A DNA stretch of 64,000 nt, from the NCBI RefSeq assembly GCF_020532675.1, contig NZ_JAJAVE010000001.1:1674001-1738000 (forward strand), in the 5' to 3' direction. The notes below the pieces were generated by a model, which worked only from the letters and a program-made list of their open reading frames with translations, had not been told where the DNA came from and searched no databases. Positions within the stretch are counted from its first letter, which is position 1, and the number at the start of each line of letters is the position of its first letter. This document shows positions 38,778 to 47,140 of this stretch, piece after piece. The DNA is from Methylobacillus gramineus (GTDB taxonomy: Bacteria > Pseudomonadota > Gammaproteobacteria > Burkholderiales > Methylophilaceae). A program made the translations under genes and the position numbers.

Positions 38778-39605
38778 TCAGGATTGGCGACGTCTCCGCT
38801 GACCCAATACTGTCAACAACCCCAGCCCCAATAACAGCATGCTCCAGGTATCGGCCTCTGGTACTGCAACCGCAATACGTTGCTCAAATGCCAAATCAAA
38901 TTGTGCCTGACTAATACCAGCAGACTTGAACACTACATGGAAGGGATCGGAGTCCAGGTATTTTGGTTCACCATTCACAGATGTAGTTGGTGACCACACC
39001 TGCAAGGTGAGCATATAAGCCCCCGCAGCTGCGGCATCTGATAACTTCCAATCCAGGTGTGAGTGGAAAGTTCCATTCTGGCTGGCGCCATCAATGAGCG
39101 CAGTCAGTGGGCCGCTAACACCGCCGCCTGAATAGACCGTACCCCCCGCATAGTGGTTATATTGTGCGGCATAACTGGCATTCCCTGGATTCAGCATATA
39201 GTTTAACCAGATATTCACCGGTATCCCGCCATACAAGGTCACGCTCGCACCAGCTCCTGCACTTCCCCAGCTGGCACTGGCAGGATCCCAGTACGACAAG
39301 CTACCCAATGCACGGAAATGTACTTCCTCGCCATACTTAAAGGTATTGGCAAACGACTGGAAACCCGGATCATCGGTAAGCCGTGGACCACCCTCCAGAT
39401 CATCAAAATAGCCGGGAAATATCTTGTAGCCGGTTTGCGTATCCACTGGCAACTTGCCTGCCAGGTCATAATCCCCATAAAAATCTACCGTGATCTTGCT
39501 GCCTGCTACCGGGCCATTGCTGGTACCAAGACGCACATCATAATGCACTGCCTGTGCCAGCGAGGCATAAGCCAGCAATGCCACAGTGAGTAATGTTTTC
39601 AACAT
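38778..39605 (-). CDS. PEP-CTERM sorting-signal protein, paralogue of the next gene (all3515-like)
   Basis: The product is exported, 275 residues, with a signal peptide ending SLAQA near 19. Its C-terminal tripartite PEP-CTERM signal has a variant motif VPEADTW, a hydrophobic helix (MLLLGLGLLTVLG) and RRRR. Exosortase would process it at the inner membrane; no exosortase gene lies in this window. The body shares the pattern 'F..Y/F.DL..GP...T..PGF' and 'ALGSL..W....W' with the protein at 39659, so the two are paralogues. They resemble the all3515 family, known as Zur-repressed in cyanobacteria. It lies 53 bases downstream of its paralogue, probably in one operon. Confidence 0.78.
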   Translation of the reverse strand: MLKTLLTVALLAYASLAQAVHYDVRLGTSNGPVAGSKITVDFYGDYDLAGKLPVDTQTGYKIFPGYFDDLEGGPRLTDDPGFQSFANTFKYGEEVHFRALGSLSYWDPASASWGSAGAGASVTLYGGIPVNIWLNYMLNPGNASYAAQYNHYAGGTVYSGGGVSGPLTALIDGASQNGTFHSHLDWKLSDAAAAGAYMLTLQVWSPTTSVNGEPKYLDSDPFHVVFKSAGISQAQFDLAFEQRIAVAVPEADTWSMLLLGLGLLTVLGQRRRRQS

Positions 39606-39625
39606 GGTTAACTCCTTGCTTGTAA

Positions 39626-39644
39626 GGTGCCCCGTCGGGGCACC
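39626..39644 (-). other. Intercistronic hairpin between the two PEP-CTERM genes
   Basis: GGTGCCCC and GGGGCACC form a perfect eight-base stem with a three-base loop and no U-tract. It may stabilise the upstream cistron or partly attenuate the downstream one. Confidence 0.5.
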
Positions 39645-39658
39645 ATGCTGGCATACGC

Positions 39659-40405
39659 TTATGTGCGCTTACGCAGACGCCACCCGATCAAGCCCAAACC
39701 GAGCATGAGCATGGCGTAGGAACTTGGTTCTGGAACAGGCGCAATATCAGATAGCCCATGAACGGACGCATGAAATTCGCTGGCGCTAAGACCATTGTTG
39801 AATACCAGGTAGAAAGGATCTGAACTGGCATATTTACCATTGGCGACAATGCCATCAAAACTGGAATTGAGGTCAGCAGAAATCAGTTGCAAGGTAATGT
39901 AGTAAGCCCCATTGCTAGGCAATCCGCTCGCACCGGCAATCGTGAATGTCAGATGCTCATGAATATTGCCGGCGGACCCTGCCTGGCCGAGCGTCCCAAT
40001 CACATCACCAGTCACTCCAGTAGCACCCCAAGTGGTAGTTTCTCCCAGGTTTCCTCCCAGCTTGATGGTTTCGCCATTGAGCAAAGAACTGGTCCAGCTT
40101 GAGCCATTCCACGCCCACAATGAGCCTATTGCCTGGTAGCCGACGATATCATTCTGCTCAAAGACGCCATTATGGCTATCAAAGCCTGGCGCATTAGTGG
40201 CATATGGCCCTTTTGCCAAGTCACGGAAGTCGGACTCAAAAATGGCATAACCAGAACCCACTTGTGTATGCCCGGCACCATGAGTGCCGAGCTTACCACC
40301 TTCAATTTCCACTTCAATATCCCCATCGTGCAGATGATCTTCCGCATAGGCTGAAGCACTGAACAACCCCGCCACTATAACCAGTGGCATCATTAATTTA
40401 CGCAT
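39659..40405 (-). CDS. PEP-CTERM protein, probable metal-regulated surface protein (all3515-like)
   Basis: The 248-residue exported protein has a signal peptide ending SASAYA (about residue 21) and then an acidic and His-containing mature start (EDHLHDGDIEVEIEGG). The C-terminus shows a textbook signal: PVPEPSSYAMLMLGLGLIGW followed by Arg/Lys. The ATG at 40405 has AAGGGAG eight bases upstream. A frame extending to 40564 would cross the operator region and is rejected. It is divergent from a ZnuD-like receptor, with TGCAA/TTGCA palindromes between. A role in zinc binding or delivery is inferred from that context and from the family. Confidence 0.82.
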   Translation of the reverse strand: MRKLMMPLVIVAGLFSASAYAEDHLHDGDIEVEIEGGKLGTHGAGHTQVGSGYAIFESDFRDLAKGPYATNAPGFDSHNGVFEQNDIVGYQAIGSLWAWNGSSWTSSLLNGETIKLGGNLGETTTWGATGVTGDVIGTLGQAGSAGNIHEHLTFTIAGASGLPSNGAYYITLQLISADLNSSFDGIVANGKYASSDPFYLVFNNGLSASEFHASVHGLSDIAPVPEPSSYAMLMLGLGLIGWRLRKRT

Positions 40406-40468
40406 TGGTATTACTCCCTTATTAACAGAAAGATGTCGGGCTTTCATGGATCCAATATCCTGCCCGTG

Positions 40469-40531
40469 TTGCATCTTAATGCAATTATGTTGCCAATTGC
40501 AATAATGTTGCATAAAGAAACATAGTTGCAT
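40469..40531. promoter_or_regulatory. Tandem palindromes, probable Fur-superfamily (Zur-like) operator
   Basis: Two near-identical 15-base sites, TGCAATTATGTTGCC (40480-40494) and TGCAATAATGTTGCA (40498-40512), are repeated at an 18-base step. An overlapping inverted repeat TTGCAT-CTTA-ATGCAA (40469-40484) precedes them and another GTTGCAT follows near 40525. Arms TGCAA/TTGCA recall Fur-superfamily boxes; assignment to Zur rests on the flanking genes and is inference. Confidence 0.55.
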
Positions 40532-40554
40532 TACCATAGGGAAAAATACCAATA

Positions 40555-42723
40555 TTGCAGCCACTCATCGTGAACACTTCCAAGCCACATCTCAACATCC
40601 GCAGTGTTTATGCTGCCATGATTTCGTTGTTCATCCCGGGGGTAGGCCTGTCGGCAGAAGCAGAACTAATCAGATTAGAGGCAATAGAAGTCAGTGCCGA
40701 GCAAGAAAAAGCTTCCAGATCGCTGGAGCCTGCCACTGTCATCTCTGGCAAAGAACTGCTGCAGAAAAGTGCCGCTACTTTGGGTGCTACCTTGCAGGAC
40801 GAGCTTGGCGTGGCCAACTCCACCTTTGGCCCTAACGTGGGACTGCCCTTGATACGTGGACAGCATGGTCCTCGCACCAGGGTGATGATTAATGGAGTCG
40901 GCACACATGATGCCTCTGCGATCAGCCCAGACCATGGCACCACGGTTGAATCGTTGCTAGCGAAAGAGATCAAGATCCTGAGAGGTCCAGCAACCATTCG
41001 GAATGGTGGCGGTGCCATTGGCGGCGCAATAGAAATCAAGGATGGCAGAATTCCTGAAAGCCTGCCGAACAATACCAAGGTGACAACTCAAATCAGGTTC
41101 AATAGCAACAACGACGAAAAAGTATTGACCAGTGAGTTACTCACCAAGCTTAACAACCTGGCTTTCCATGCCGATGTGCATGGGCGTGATAGCAATAATA
41201 TTCAGATTCCAGGGTATGCCATCAACCAGCAGGATATTATCAAAGTGCTGGATATCCCCTCACCCAGTAACACACATGGTTACACAGACAATACGAATGC
41301 GCGTAGCAAGGGCGGTAGTGTGGGGGCCAGTTATTTTGGTGAACAAGGCTATATCGGCATATCGTTAAGTCAATCCGCCAATAATTACGGCATCCCTTTA
41401 GGCCCTTCCCATAGCCATGGAGGAGGCGTGATCGAAGGAGCCGAGCGCGTCAGGATCGACATGCAACAGGAGCGAATTGATCTCAAGGGAGAATTGTTTT
41501 TAGACACGCCATGGCTAGACAGCATTGCATTGCGGGTGGGCAAATCCCGCTACCAGCACGATGAGCTCAATAATGGTAATGCTCAAACGCGTTTCACGAA
41601 TGATGTCGTAGAGTCACGGCTAGAATTTAACCATCATATATTCACCAAGCTATCAGGGGTATTGGGATTCCATGGCATCCACCGGCATTTTGCAGCACTG
41701 GGTGTGGAAGCCTTTGCACCAAAAACCAGCATCAACTCCCAGGGAGTGTATTTGATAGAAACTCTGGATTTGAAACCATTCCAGCTGGAATTCGGCTACA
41801 GGAAAGAACAGGTAAAACTTGACCCTGACGATCAGCTCACAAGATTCGGACCAATAACCATCCCTGTTGCACAACCCAAGCGAGACTTCAGTCCAGACAG
41901 CTTCTCCATGGCCCTGGGCTGGACGCATCAGACAGGTAATATCACATTGAACCGATGGATAGCCAGACGTGCCCCCGATGTCCAGGAGCTATATGCCGTA
42001 GGCCCTCACTTGGCGACTCGCACCTATGACTTTGGTAACAAAAACCTCGACATTGAAACCTTGAATGGATGGGATATCAGGGTGCAACAAAAACTGGGCA
42101 AACTGGATGGCGTACTCAATCTATTCAAATACTCCGCTGAAAACTATATATACCAATCCAACACAGGGAACAAATATCAGACCGATGCAGTATTGCCAAT
42201 TCCCAAGCCTGTTTGCACGAGGCTTACCACCTGTTTGATCGTGATGCAGCAGGCGCAACAAGATGCCCAATTCCATGGATATGAGCTGGAAGTAGGATTG
42301 CCATTAAAAATGCCTGGACTCAGGAAATTTCGTGCCAGCGTGTTTGCAGATCAAGTCCGTGGCGTATTGGATGATGGGACTTATGTCCCCAGACTGGCGC
42401 CAGCCAGACAAGGACTATTTATCCAGACAGGCTTTGATCAATGGGAAGCCGATCTACGATATACCCATGTGCAGGCGCAAGAACGCACTGGCACCATGAT
42501 CAAGGTGGATCAGATTGAGTTGGAGCCTGGTACTGATAGCTATAACAAGATTGATATCGCGATTAGAAGAAGCGTGACATTCAGTGAGGGATTCAAGGGA
42601 GATTTTTTCATCAATATGCGTAATATCACCAATGCCGAAGTGAGAAACAGCACCTCATTCCTGCGTTATTACAGCCCAGAACTAGGACGCAACATAGAAA
42701 TCGGCATGCGACTGGATTTTTAG
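40555..42723 (+). CDS. ZnuD-like TonB-dependent outer-membrane receptor
   Basis: The product is a predicted 722-residue outer-membrane transporter that imports a metal or metallophore with TonB energy. After the signal region come a TonB-box-like LEAIEVSA (about 40-47), a plug domain with VMINGVGTHDAS and GPATIRNGGGAIGGAIEI, and a beta-barrel ending in Leu-Asp-Phe. A His-rich loop GPSHSHGGG at about 283-291 matches the zinc piracy receptors of the ZnuD group. The start is unsure: TTG at 40555 or GTG at 40570, neither with a good ribosome site. It is divergent from the PEP-CTERM operon. Confidence 0.85.
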   Translation: MQPLIVNTSKPHLNIRSVYAAMISLFIPGVGLSAEAELIRLEAIEVSAEQEKASRSLEPATVISGKELLQKSAATLGATLQDELGVANSTFGPNVGLPLIRGQHGPRTRVMINGVGTHDASAISPDHGTTVESLLAKEIKILRGPATIRNGGGAIGGAIEIKDGRIPESLPNNTKVTTQIRFNSNNDEKVLTSELLTKLNNLAFHADVHGRDSNNIQIPGYAINQQDIIKVLDIPSPSNTHGYTDNTNARSKGGSVGASYFGEQGYIGISLSQSANNYGIPLGPSHSHGGGVIEGAERVRIDMQQERIDLKGELFLDTPWLDSIALRVGKSRYQHDELNNGNAQTRFTNDVVESRLEFNHHIFTKLSGVLGFHGIHRHFAALGVEAFAPKTSINSQGVYLIETLDLKPFQLEFGYRKEQVKLDPDDQLTRFGPITIPVAQPKRDFSPDSFSMALGWTHQTGNITLNRWIARRAPDVQELYAVGPHLATRTYDFGNKNLDIETLNGWDIRVQQKLGKLDGVLNLFKYSAENYIYQSNTGNKYQTDAVLPIPKPVCTRLTTCLIVMQQAQQDAQFHGYELEVGLPLKMPGLRKFRASVFADQVRGVLDDGTYVPRLAPARQGLFIQTGFDQWEADLRYTHVQAQERTGTMIKVDQIELEPGTDSYNKIDIAIRRSVTFSEGFKGDFFINMRNITNAEVRNSTSFLRYYSPELGRNIEIGMRLDF

Positions 42724-42727
42724 ACTG

Positions 42728-44173
42728 CTAATGCACAACAGGCGCATGGGGTGCTTGAGCGACAGTATTCTCTCGCATCAATAACAATACCACTACAGCC
42801 CCTATCGCGGCAGATGCTGCGCCCAGCAGGAAGGCCAACTGGTAACCCTGTAACAACGCAATTGGCAGGGGCACATTCACAGCAAGCAAGCGCTGGCTCA
42901 CCAGGGCTGCCAAACTGGCAAGCACCGCCAGCCCCACCGCGCCACCCATCATGAAGGCAGTGTTCACCAGACCGGAAGCCAATCCTGAATCCTGCGGTGC
43001 CACATCGTTCATCGCTGCCAGTAATAAAGGATTAAAAGCAATTCCGCCACCTAGCCCCAGCAACACCATGGCAGGCAGGATATCGATCAGGAAATCACCA
43101 TGCAAGGATACACGGGCAAACCAGAGCAAGCCCAAAGCTGCCAGGGCGAGCCCTGCCGCCAGGGAGTATCGAATGCCAAAACGCATGACCAGTTTAGCTG
43201 ACAACCCCAGTGAAAATAAAGCCATCACCAGATTGGCAGGCAGGAATGCCAAGCCTACCTTGAGCGCGTCATAGCCCAGGACAAACTGCAAGTACAGTGC
43301 AGACATGAAGAACCACGCAAACAAGGCAGCAGCCCATAGCACAGCCACAGCATTGGCCACTGAGACATTGCGCTGCCGGAAAAGACTCAATGGCATCAGC
43401 GGCGTGGAAAGCCGCATCTGTAATACAACAAAACCGATAAATAACAGGATGGACAACGCAAACATGCCCAGCGTCTGCATGGATAACCACCCTGCCTCAT
43501 TGCCATTCACAATCGCATAAACCGCCAGCATCATGGAGCTAGTAATGGTTATTGCACCAGCAATATCTAGCCGCTGGGACTGAGATTCAGCCTTGTGCGG
43601 TGGCAATAGTGACAGGCACAGCACATACACCACAATACCGATCGGCAAATTCACCAGGAAAATCCAGTGCCAGCTCAAGCTACTGGTAAGCACGCCACCC
43701 AGCAGCACGCCCAAACTGCCACCCCCTGCACAGACAAACCCATAGACCCCCATGGCTTTCGCGCGCTCGGTCTGTTCGGTAAACAAATTCATGATCAGGG
43801 ACAATGCCACGGCAGACACTACCGCCCCACCCAAGCCCTGCAATGCACGGGCCCAGATCAATTGGGTTTGACTATTAGCAATGCCACAGGACAAAGAGGC
43901 CAGGGTAAAAAAGGCAATGCCCATCAGAAATAAGCGTCGTTGCCCAAAAATATCCCCCAGTCGGCCACCTAACAGCAGAAAACCGCCAAACGTCAGCATA
44001 TAAGCATTCACCACCCACACTAGCGAAGTTTCACTAAACCCCAGATCGGCACGTATGGAAGGCAGGGCGACATTGACGATAGTCGTATCCAGCACGATCA
44101 TCAGCACGCCCAGGCACAGCACGATCAAGGCCAGCCATCGACTACGGGGTTCTGTATGGTGATCAGCTTGCAT
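42728..44173 (-). CDS. MFS multidrug exporter, DHA2 (EmrB/QacA-like) family
   Basis: The product is a 481-residue inner-membrane proton antiporter with 14 predicted helices. The signature LDTTIVNVALPSIRADLG lies in helix 1 at about residues 28-45 and LGGRLGDIFGQRR follows at 68-80, the conserved loop 2-3. Motif C appears as GVLLGGVLTSSLSWHWIFLVNLP. No membrane-fusion partner (EmrA) is next to it, so it may act alone. The stop lies four bases from the receptor gene on the other strand. A palindrome at 44206-44221 sits just upstream. Confidence 0.92.
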   Translation of the reverse strand: MQADHHTEPRSRWLALIVLCLGVLMIVLDTTIVNVALPSIRADLGFSETSLVWVVNAYMLTFGGFLLLGGRLGDIFGQRRLFLMGIAFFTLASLSCGIANSQTQLIWARALQGLGGAVVSAVALSLIMNLFTEQTERAKAMGVYGFVCAGGGSLGVLLGGVLTSSLSWHWIFLVNLPIGIVVYVLCLSLLPPHKAESQSQRLDIAGAITITSSMMLAVYAIVNGNEAGWLSMQTLGMFALSILLFIGFVVLQMRLSTPLMPLSLFRQRNVSVANAVAVLWAAALFAWFFMSALYLQFVLGYDALKVGLAFLPANLVMALFSLGLSAKLVMRFGIRYSLAAGLALAALGLLWFARVSLHGDFLIDILPAMVLLGLGGGIAFNPLLLAAMNDVAPQDSGLASGLVNTAFMMGGAVGLAVLASLAALVSQRLLAVNVPLPIALLQGYQLAFLLGAASAAIGAVVVLLLMRENTVAQAPHAPVVH

Positions 44174-44205
44174 AGGTATGATCCAGAGGTTGCGGGTTTA
44201 TACAG

Positions 44206-44221
44206 TCAACACAGTTGTTGA
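44206..44221. promoter_or_regulatory. Palindrome upstream of the MFS exporter
   Basis: TCAACA-CAGT-TGTTGA is a perfect six-base inverted repeat 33 bases before the exporter start. It could be an operator for a TetR/MarR-type repressor; no such gene is adjacent. Confidence 0.4.
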
Positions 44222-44229
44222 TGCGGTGC

Positions 44230-44316
44230 AATGAAAAAGGGTTAGCTGTTAGGCTAACCCTTTGATATTTCTGGTGGGCTGTACGGGATTCGAACCTGTG
44301 ACAAACGGATTAAAAG
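44230..44316. repeat. Distal attachment site (direct repeat with tRNA-Lys 3' remnant)
   Basis: The 87 bases match 49115-49201 except for one base in the terminator loop (T at 44250, G in the other copy). On the minus strand it holds the last 45 bases of tRNA-Lys (44272-44316, from the anticodon loop to CCA) and its terminator hairpin (44236-44263). The sequence diverges right after it, so the tRNA fragment is not functional. Confidence 0.95.
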
Positions 44317-44432
44317 AGTCATCTAACGTCGTTCTGAATCTATCAATGCTTTACTACGCAAGGGTTTCAGCCCACAACGGATGTCGGACAATATCATTAA
44401 ATACCATAATTGTCGACGGTAGGTTGACAATC

Positions 44433-45005
44433 TCAGTCATCACTTAATTTAACCCCACCAGTGATCAATGCACTTTTCTGATCTCGCTCCCGGCGCGTCA
44501 AGTGGGTCCGCTTTTCCTTTTCTATCAGTTCCTTTAATCGCTGCTCAGGGTTAAATCGCTCCAAGACAGGTTTTTGTCTCTCTCCTGGCCTTTCATCAAA
44601 CGTGCCCCGCTTCCATTCGCGCTGATACTCCCTGCGCATCTTTCGGCTCATCGTACTGGGATCAACATGCCCATTCTCATCAAAAAGCACATCACCAACC
44701 TCTTTCCTTGAGGGCATTGGTTCTGGTGGTTTAGGTTGAGCAGGAACAGGCTGCGGCTGAATGGCTTCTGATTGCTTCACAGCATTGACGATCACATCAT
44801 ATGCTCGCTTTGCCTCATCGGTCTCCATAAAGGCCTTGGCATATCCATTTTCACGCACTGAGGTGACATGATAAGTACGCACCGCATCCTTCAAGCACTT
44901 TCGGATATAAGCCGAGAGTGTGAACTCCATTTTTTTGCATGCAAGCTCAGCGTCCTCTTTCAACTCCCTATTGAGCCGAATTGTTAACGTGATGTCATTT
45001 TCCAT
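44433..45005 (-). CDS. Ribbon-helix-helix protein of the integrated element
   Basis: The product has 190 residues. The N-terminal ~50 residues (ITLTIRLNRELKEDAELACK, then SAYIRKCLKDAV) form a CopG/Arc-like ribbon-helix-helix DNA-binding domain. The rest is a Pro-rich linker (about 95-115) and a highly charged helical C-terminal part rich in Arg/Glu/Lys. The ATG at 45005 lies four bases after AGGGGG. A longer frame to 45185 covers probable operator repeats and is rejected. It could be a self-regulating repressor or DNA-partition/mobilisation accessory; no partner gene decides. Confidence 0.65.
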   Translation of the reverse strand: MENDITLTIRLNRELKEDAELACKKMEFTLSAYIRKCLKDAVRTYHVTSVRENGYAKAFMETDEAKRAYDVIVNAVKQSEAIQPQPVPAQPKPPEPMPSRKEVGDVLFDENGHVDPSTMSRKMRREYQREWKRGTFDERPGERQKPVLERFNPEQRLKELIEKEKRTHLTRRERDQKSALITGGVKLSDD

Positions 45006-45271
45006 AAAACCCCCTGTCGTTACGTTGTACATACAAGCGTATGAACAATGTACATACATCATTTCTGGTGTAACCCGCATCAATACTGGATTTCCCCGAT
45101 ACATACGCCCGTTTAATCTTTCCCCCCGTATTACAGACGGGGGAGGTGTAAGCGCATGATGCAATTGGAGGCTTTTTAAGGACAAGGGGCTAAATCTGAA
45201 CGGCCTGCAAAGAGGTGCAAAGCAATATTTGAATTTCTTATGGACTTTCTATAATCGATAACCTAGATAAA
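45006..45271. promoter_or_regulatory. Upstream region of the RHH gene with operator-like repeats
   Basis: GTACATAC occurs at 45027-45034 and 45050-45057, and CATAC-AAGC-GTATG (45030-45043) is an inverted pair, a good target for a ribbon-helix-helix dimer. A hairpin CCCCCGT/ACGGGGG lies at 45123-45143. Together with the terminator at 45272-45322, these fill the 357-base gap; no further gene is seen. Confidence 0.5.
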
Positions 45272-45322
45272 AAAGGCCGTTGCGTACAGCCGCCCCTGGC
45301 TGGCAAATACGCAACGGCCTTT
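45272..45322. terminator. Bidirectional terminator in the element
   Basis: AAAGGCCGTTGCGTA (45272-45286) and TACGCAACGGCCTTT (45308-45322) form a perfect 15-base stem with a 21-base loop. A-rich flanks give a T-run on the minus strand, ending the DUF6119 gene 41 bases after its stop. Confidence 0.8.
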
Positions 45323-45362
45323 GCTTCCTACCAATCAGTTAAAAAATCTAACTAGAAATTTT

Positions 45363-46976
45363 TTATTTGTTTGGCTTGCAATGCTTTCTTACCAATAAGT
45401 CCGGCGCGATCTCAACCTGAGCTAACTCAACAGTAAAGTTTAATGTTCTAAGAAGTTTTAATGCATTTTTCAAAGAAACTTTAGAGAAAAAAGGCAACTC
45501 ATCGGGTAAAGATTTCTTTGTAGCAATTGCATAAATTATCTTATAGTTTCCAGGATCTGGTCTATCTTTATAATCCAACAACTTAATTTCATCAGGAAAT
45601 TTTTCATTCAGCCTCTGTCTAAAATTTTCATCAGAAATAAAAGTCTCTGCTGCGACTGCTCCTTGAGAGAATAAATGACTCAGTGTGCTTGAGCTTCTAT
45701 AATATTTGACGTGAATCAAATCAAATTTGTCTTTGATCAAATCACAAAATTCAATTTTGTCGTATACGTTTCCAATTTTAATATTATTTTTATCCATTAA
45801 TATAAATGATGGATCACTAGTGACAGCTTTATTATAACTCCCCTCATCATCATGATTATAAGTAGGAAGAGTATACAAAGGAGATTTCAAATTAGATAGA
45901 TATTGATCGACCTCTTTAACAAAGTCCGTATTAACTCTATACCATGTCCCATTTCTGAGAACATATTGTTCTTTTCCAATCTCAATTTCCGCATATAAAC
46001 AACGATATATTGACCAAGATTTTATGGGGTGAAATTCAGTATTATTTACATGAACCTGTCCATAAAGCAGCGCATTTATATCTAACGGCTTTTCTTTTGC
46101 CTTCAGATACTCAAAATAATCTTTAATATCTAGCACAACGTGTCGTAACGTCTTAGAATAAAGATCAAATGAATATCCAATTTGCCCTTCCCAATCAACA
46201 ATCTCAGGCTCACCTAGCCAAATATTATCAATCATACCTTTTTGGAGATTATCGATTAGCTCTAGATCAAGTATTTCCATTGTTTCTAGATCTCGCACAC
46301 GACTGATATTATCAACCCATGAAAATTGAGGCGGCAAACTGGATTTATATTGCTGATATGCAGTAATTAAAATTTTACTAATAGTATCAAAATTAACTTC
46401 CACCATTAATGTTAAAGCATCTCTTCCAGTTACGTGCGAACCAAATTGTGGAATTTTGGAGGCACCAGTTACGGCATAAAGCATTTCCATTTCAGAATCA
46501 ACATGTAGTTCAAAAATATCGACCTCTCTAGTACTTTGAGTTCTAGAGTTTAATGGATTATCAACATAACTAGCTTTATCTAAACTTCTTAATTTATCGG
46601 GATCAACAGAATTGAGAGTCACTCTTAAGCCAAAATCTCGCTCTATAAGATCTTGTTTTAATAAATGATACCCAGTACCAAAAGACAAAATAAAAGTATT
46701 TCCCTCACACCTTAAAATACATACAGCTCCAACTGAGCTAGTTGAACCAAATATATCCATAGGAAAATTAGGAATTTCTGCAAACATTCTTGCCCAGGCA
46801 GGTGAGTGAGGAAAAGGATTTTTTACGTACAGAGTTGCACTTTCAATGGCATGAGCTTGAAAAGAAACTTTCTTTAAAGTCTCATCATAATTTATAAGAC
46901 TATCGTCTTCTTCATCTTTTTTTTGCTGCCTAACTAGATAAATAGAAAGACGCTCTTTACGAATTTTTTCCTTCAC
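45363..46976 (-). CDS. TIGR04141/DUF6119 'sporadically distributed' protein
   Basis: The 537-residue product is cytoplasmic and of unknown function. Its mid-N-terminal region carries the family hallmark: SSVGAVCILRCEGNTFILSF, GTGYHLLKQDLIERDFGLRV and the following Asn-Ser-Val-Asp-Pro-Asp-Lys-Leu-Arg-Ser (about residues 80-133). No nuclease, kinase or ATPase motif is visible to me. A GTG at 46976 has GAAGG five bases upstream; a GTG six bases earlier is the alternative. The gene is far more AT-rich than the host and lies alone between a terminator and a large inverted repeat. The sporadic family distribution and island location suggest a defence or conflict role (inference). Confidence 0.85.
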   Translation of the reverse strand: MKEKIRKERLSIYLVRQQKKDEEDDSLINYDETLKKVSFQAHAIESATLYVKNPFPHSPAWARMFAEIPNFPMDIFGSTSSVGAVCILRCEGNTFILSFGTGYHLLKQDLIERDFGLRVTLNSVDPDKLRSLDKASYVDNPLNSRTQSTREVDIFELHVDSEMEMLYAVTGASKIPQFGSHVTGRDALTLMVEVNFDTISKILITAYQQYKSSLPPQFSWVDNISRVRDLETMEILDLELIDNLQKGMIDNIWLGEPEIVDWEGQIGYSFDLYSKTLRHVVLDIKDYFEYLKAKEKPLDINALLYGQVHVNNTEFHPIKSWSIYRCLYAEIEIGKEQYVLRNGTWYRVNTDFVKEVDQYLSNLKSPLYTLPTYNHDDEGSYNKAVTSDPSFILMDKNNIKIGNVYDKIEFCDLIKDKFDLIHVKYYRSSSTLSHLFSQGAVAAETFISDENFRQRLNEKFPDEIKLLDYKDRPDPGNYKIIYAIATKKSLPDELPFFSKVSLKNALKLLRTLNFTVELAQVEIAPDLLVRKHCKPNK

Positions 46977-47066
46977 AGTCACCTTCCCCTTTATATTTAA
47001 TTACACCACCCAATCAACAAATCGTTTTTTTTAATTTCCTGCCTTATATAATACAGGTCTATTCCC

Positions 47067-47133
47067 GCCGCCCCTTTCCAGTTATCCACAGCGCTTGCGT
47101 CGTATGCGCTGCGCTATGGATAACTGGGGCGGC
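47067..47133. repeat. Large inverted repeat containing a DnaA-box-like sequence
   Basis: CCAGTTATCCA (47078-47088) and TGGATAACTGG (47117-47127) pair perfectly, with AGCGC/GCGCT inside and GCCGCCCC/GGGGCGGC at the outer edges. The left arm contains TTATCCACA, a consensus DnaA box. It lies between the 92-residue gene and the DUF6119 gene. It could be a bidirectional structure, a replication-like site or a processing hairpin. Confidence 0.55.
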
Positions 47134-47140
47134 TATGTTA

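Noticed and set aside
44272-44316. Apparent second tRNA-Lys
   Set aside because: Only the 3' half from the anticodon loop to CCA is present; it is the remnant created by element integration.
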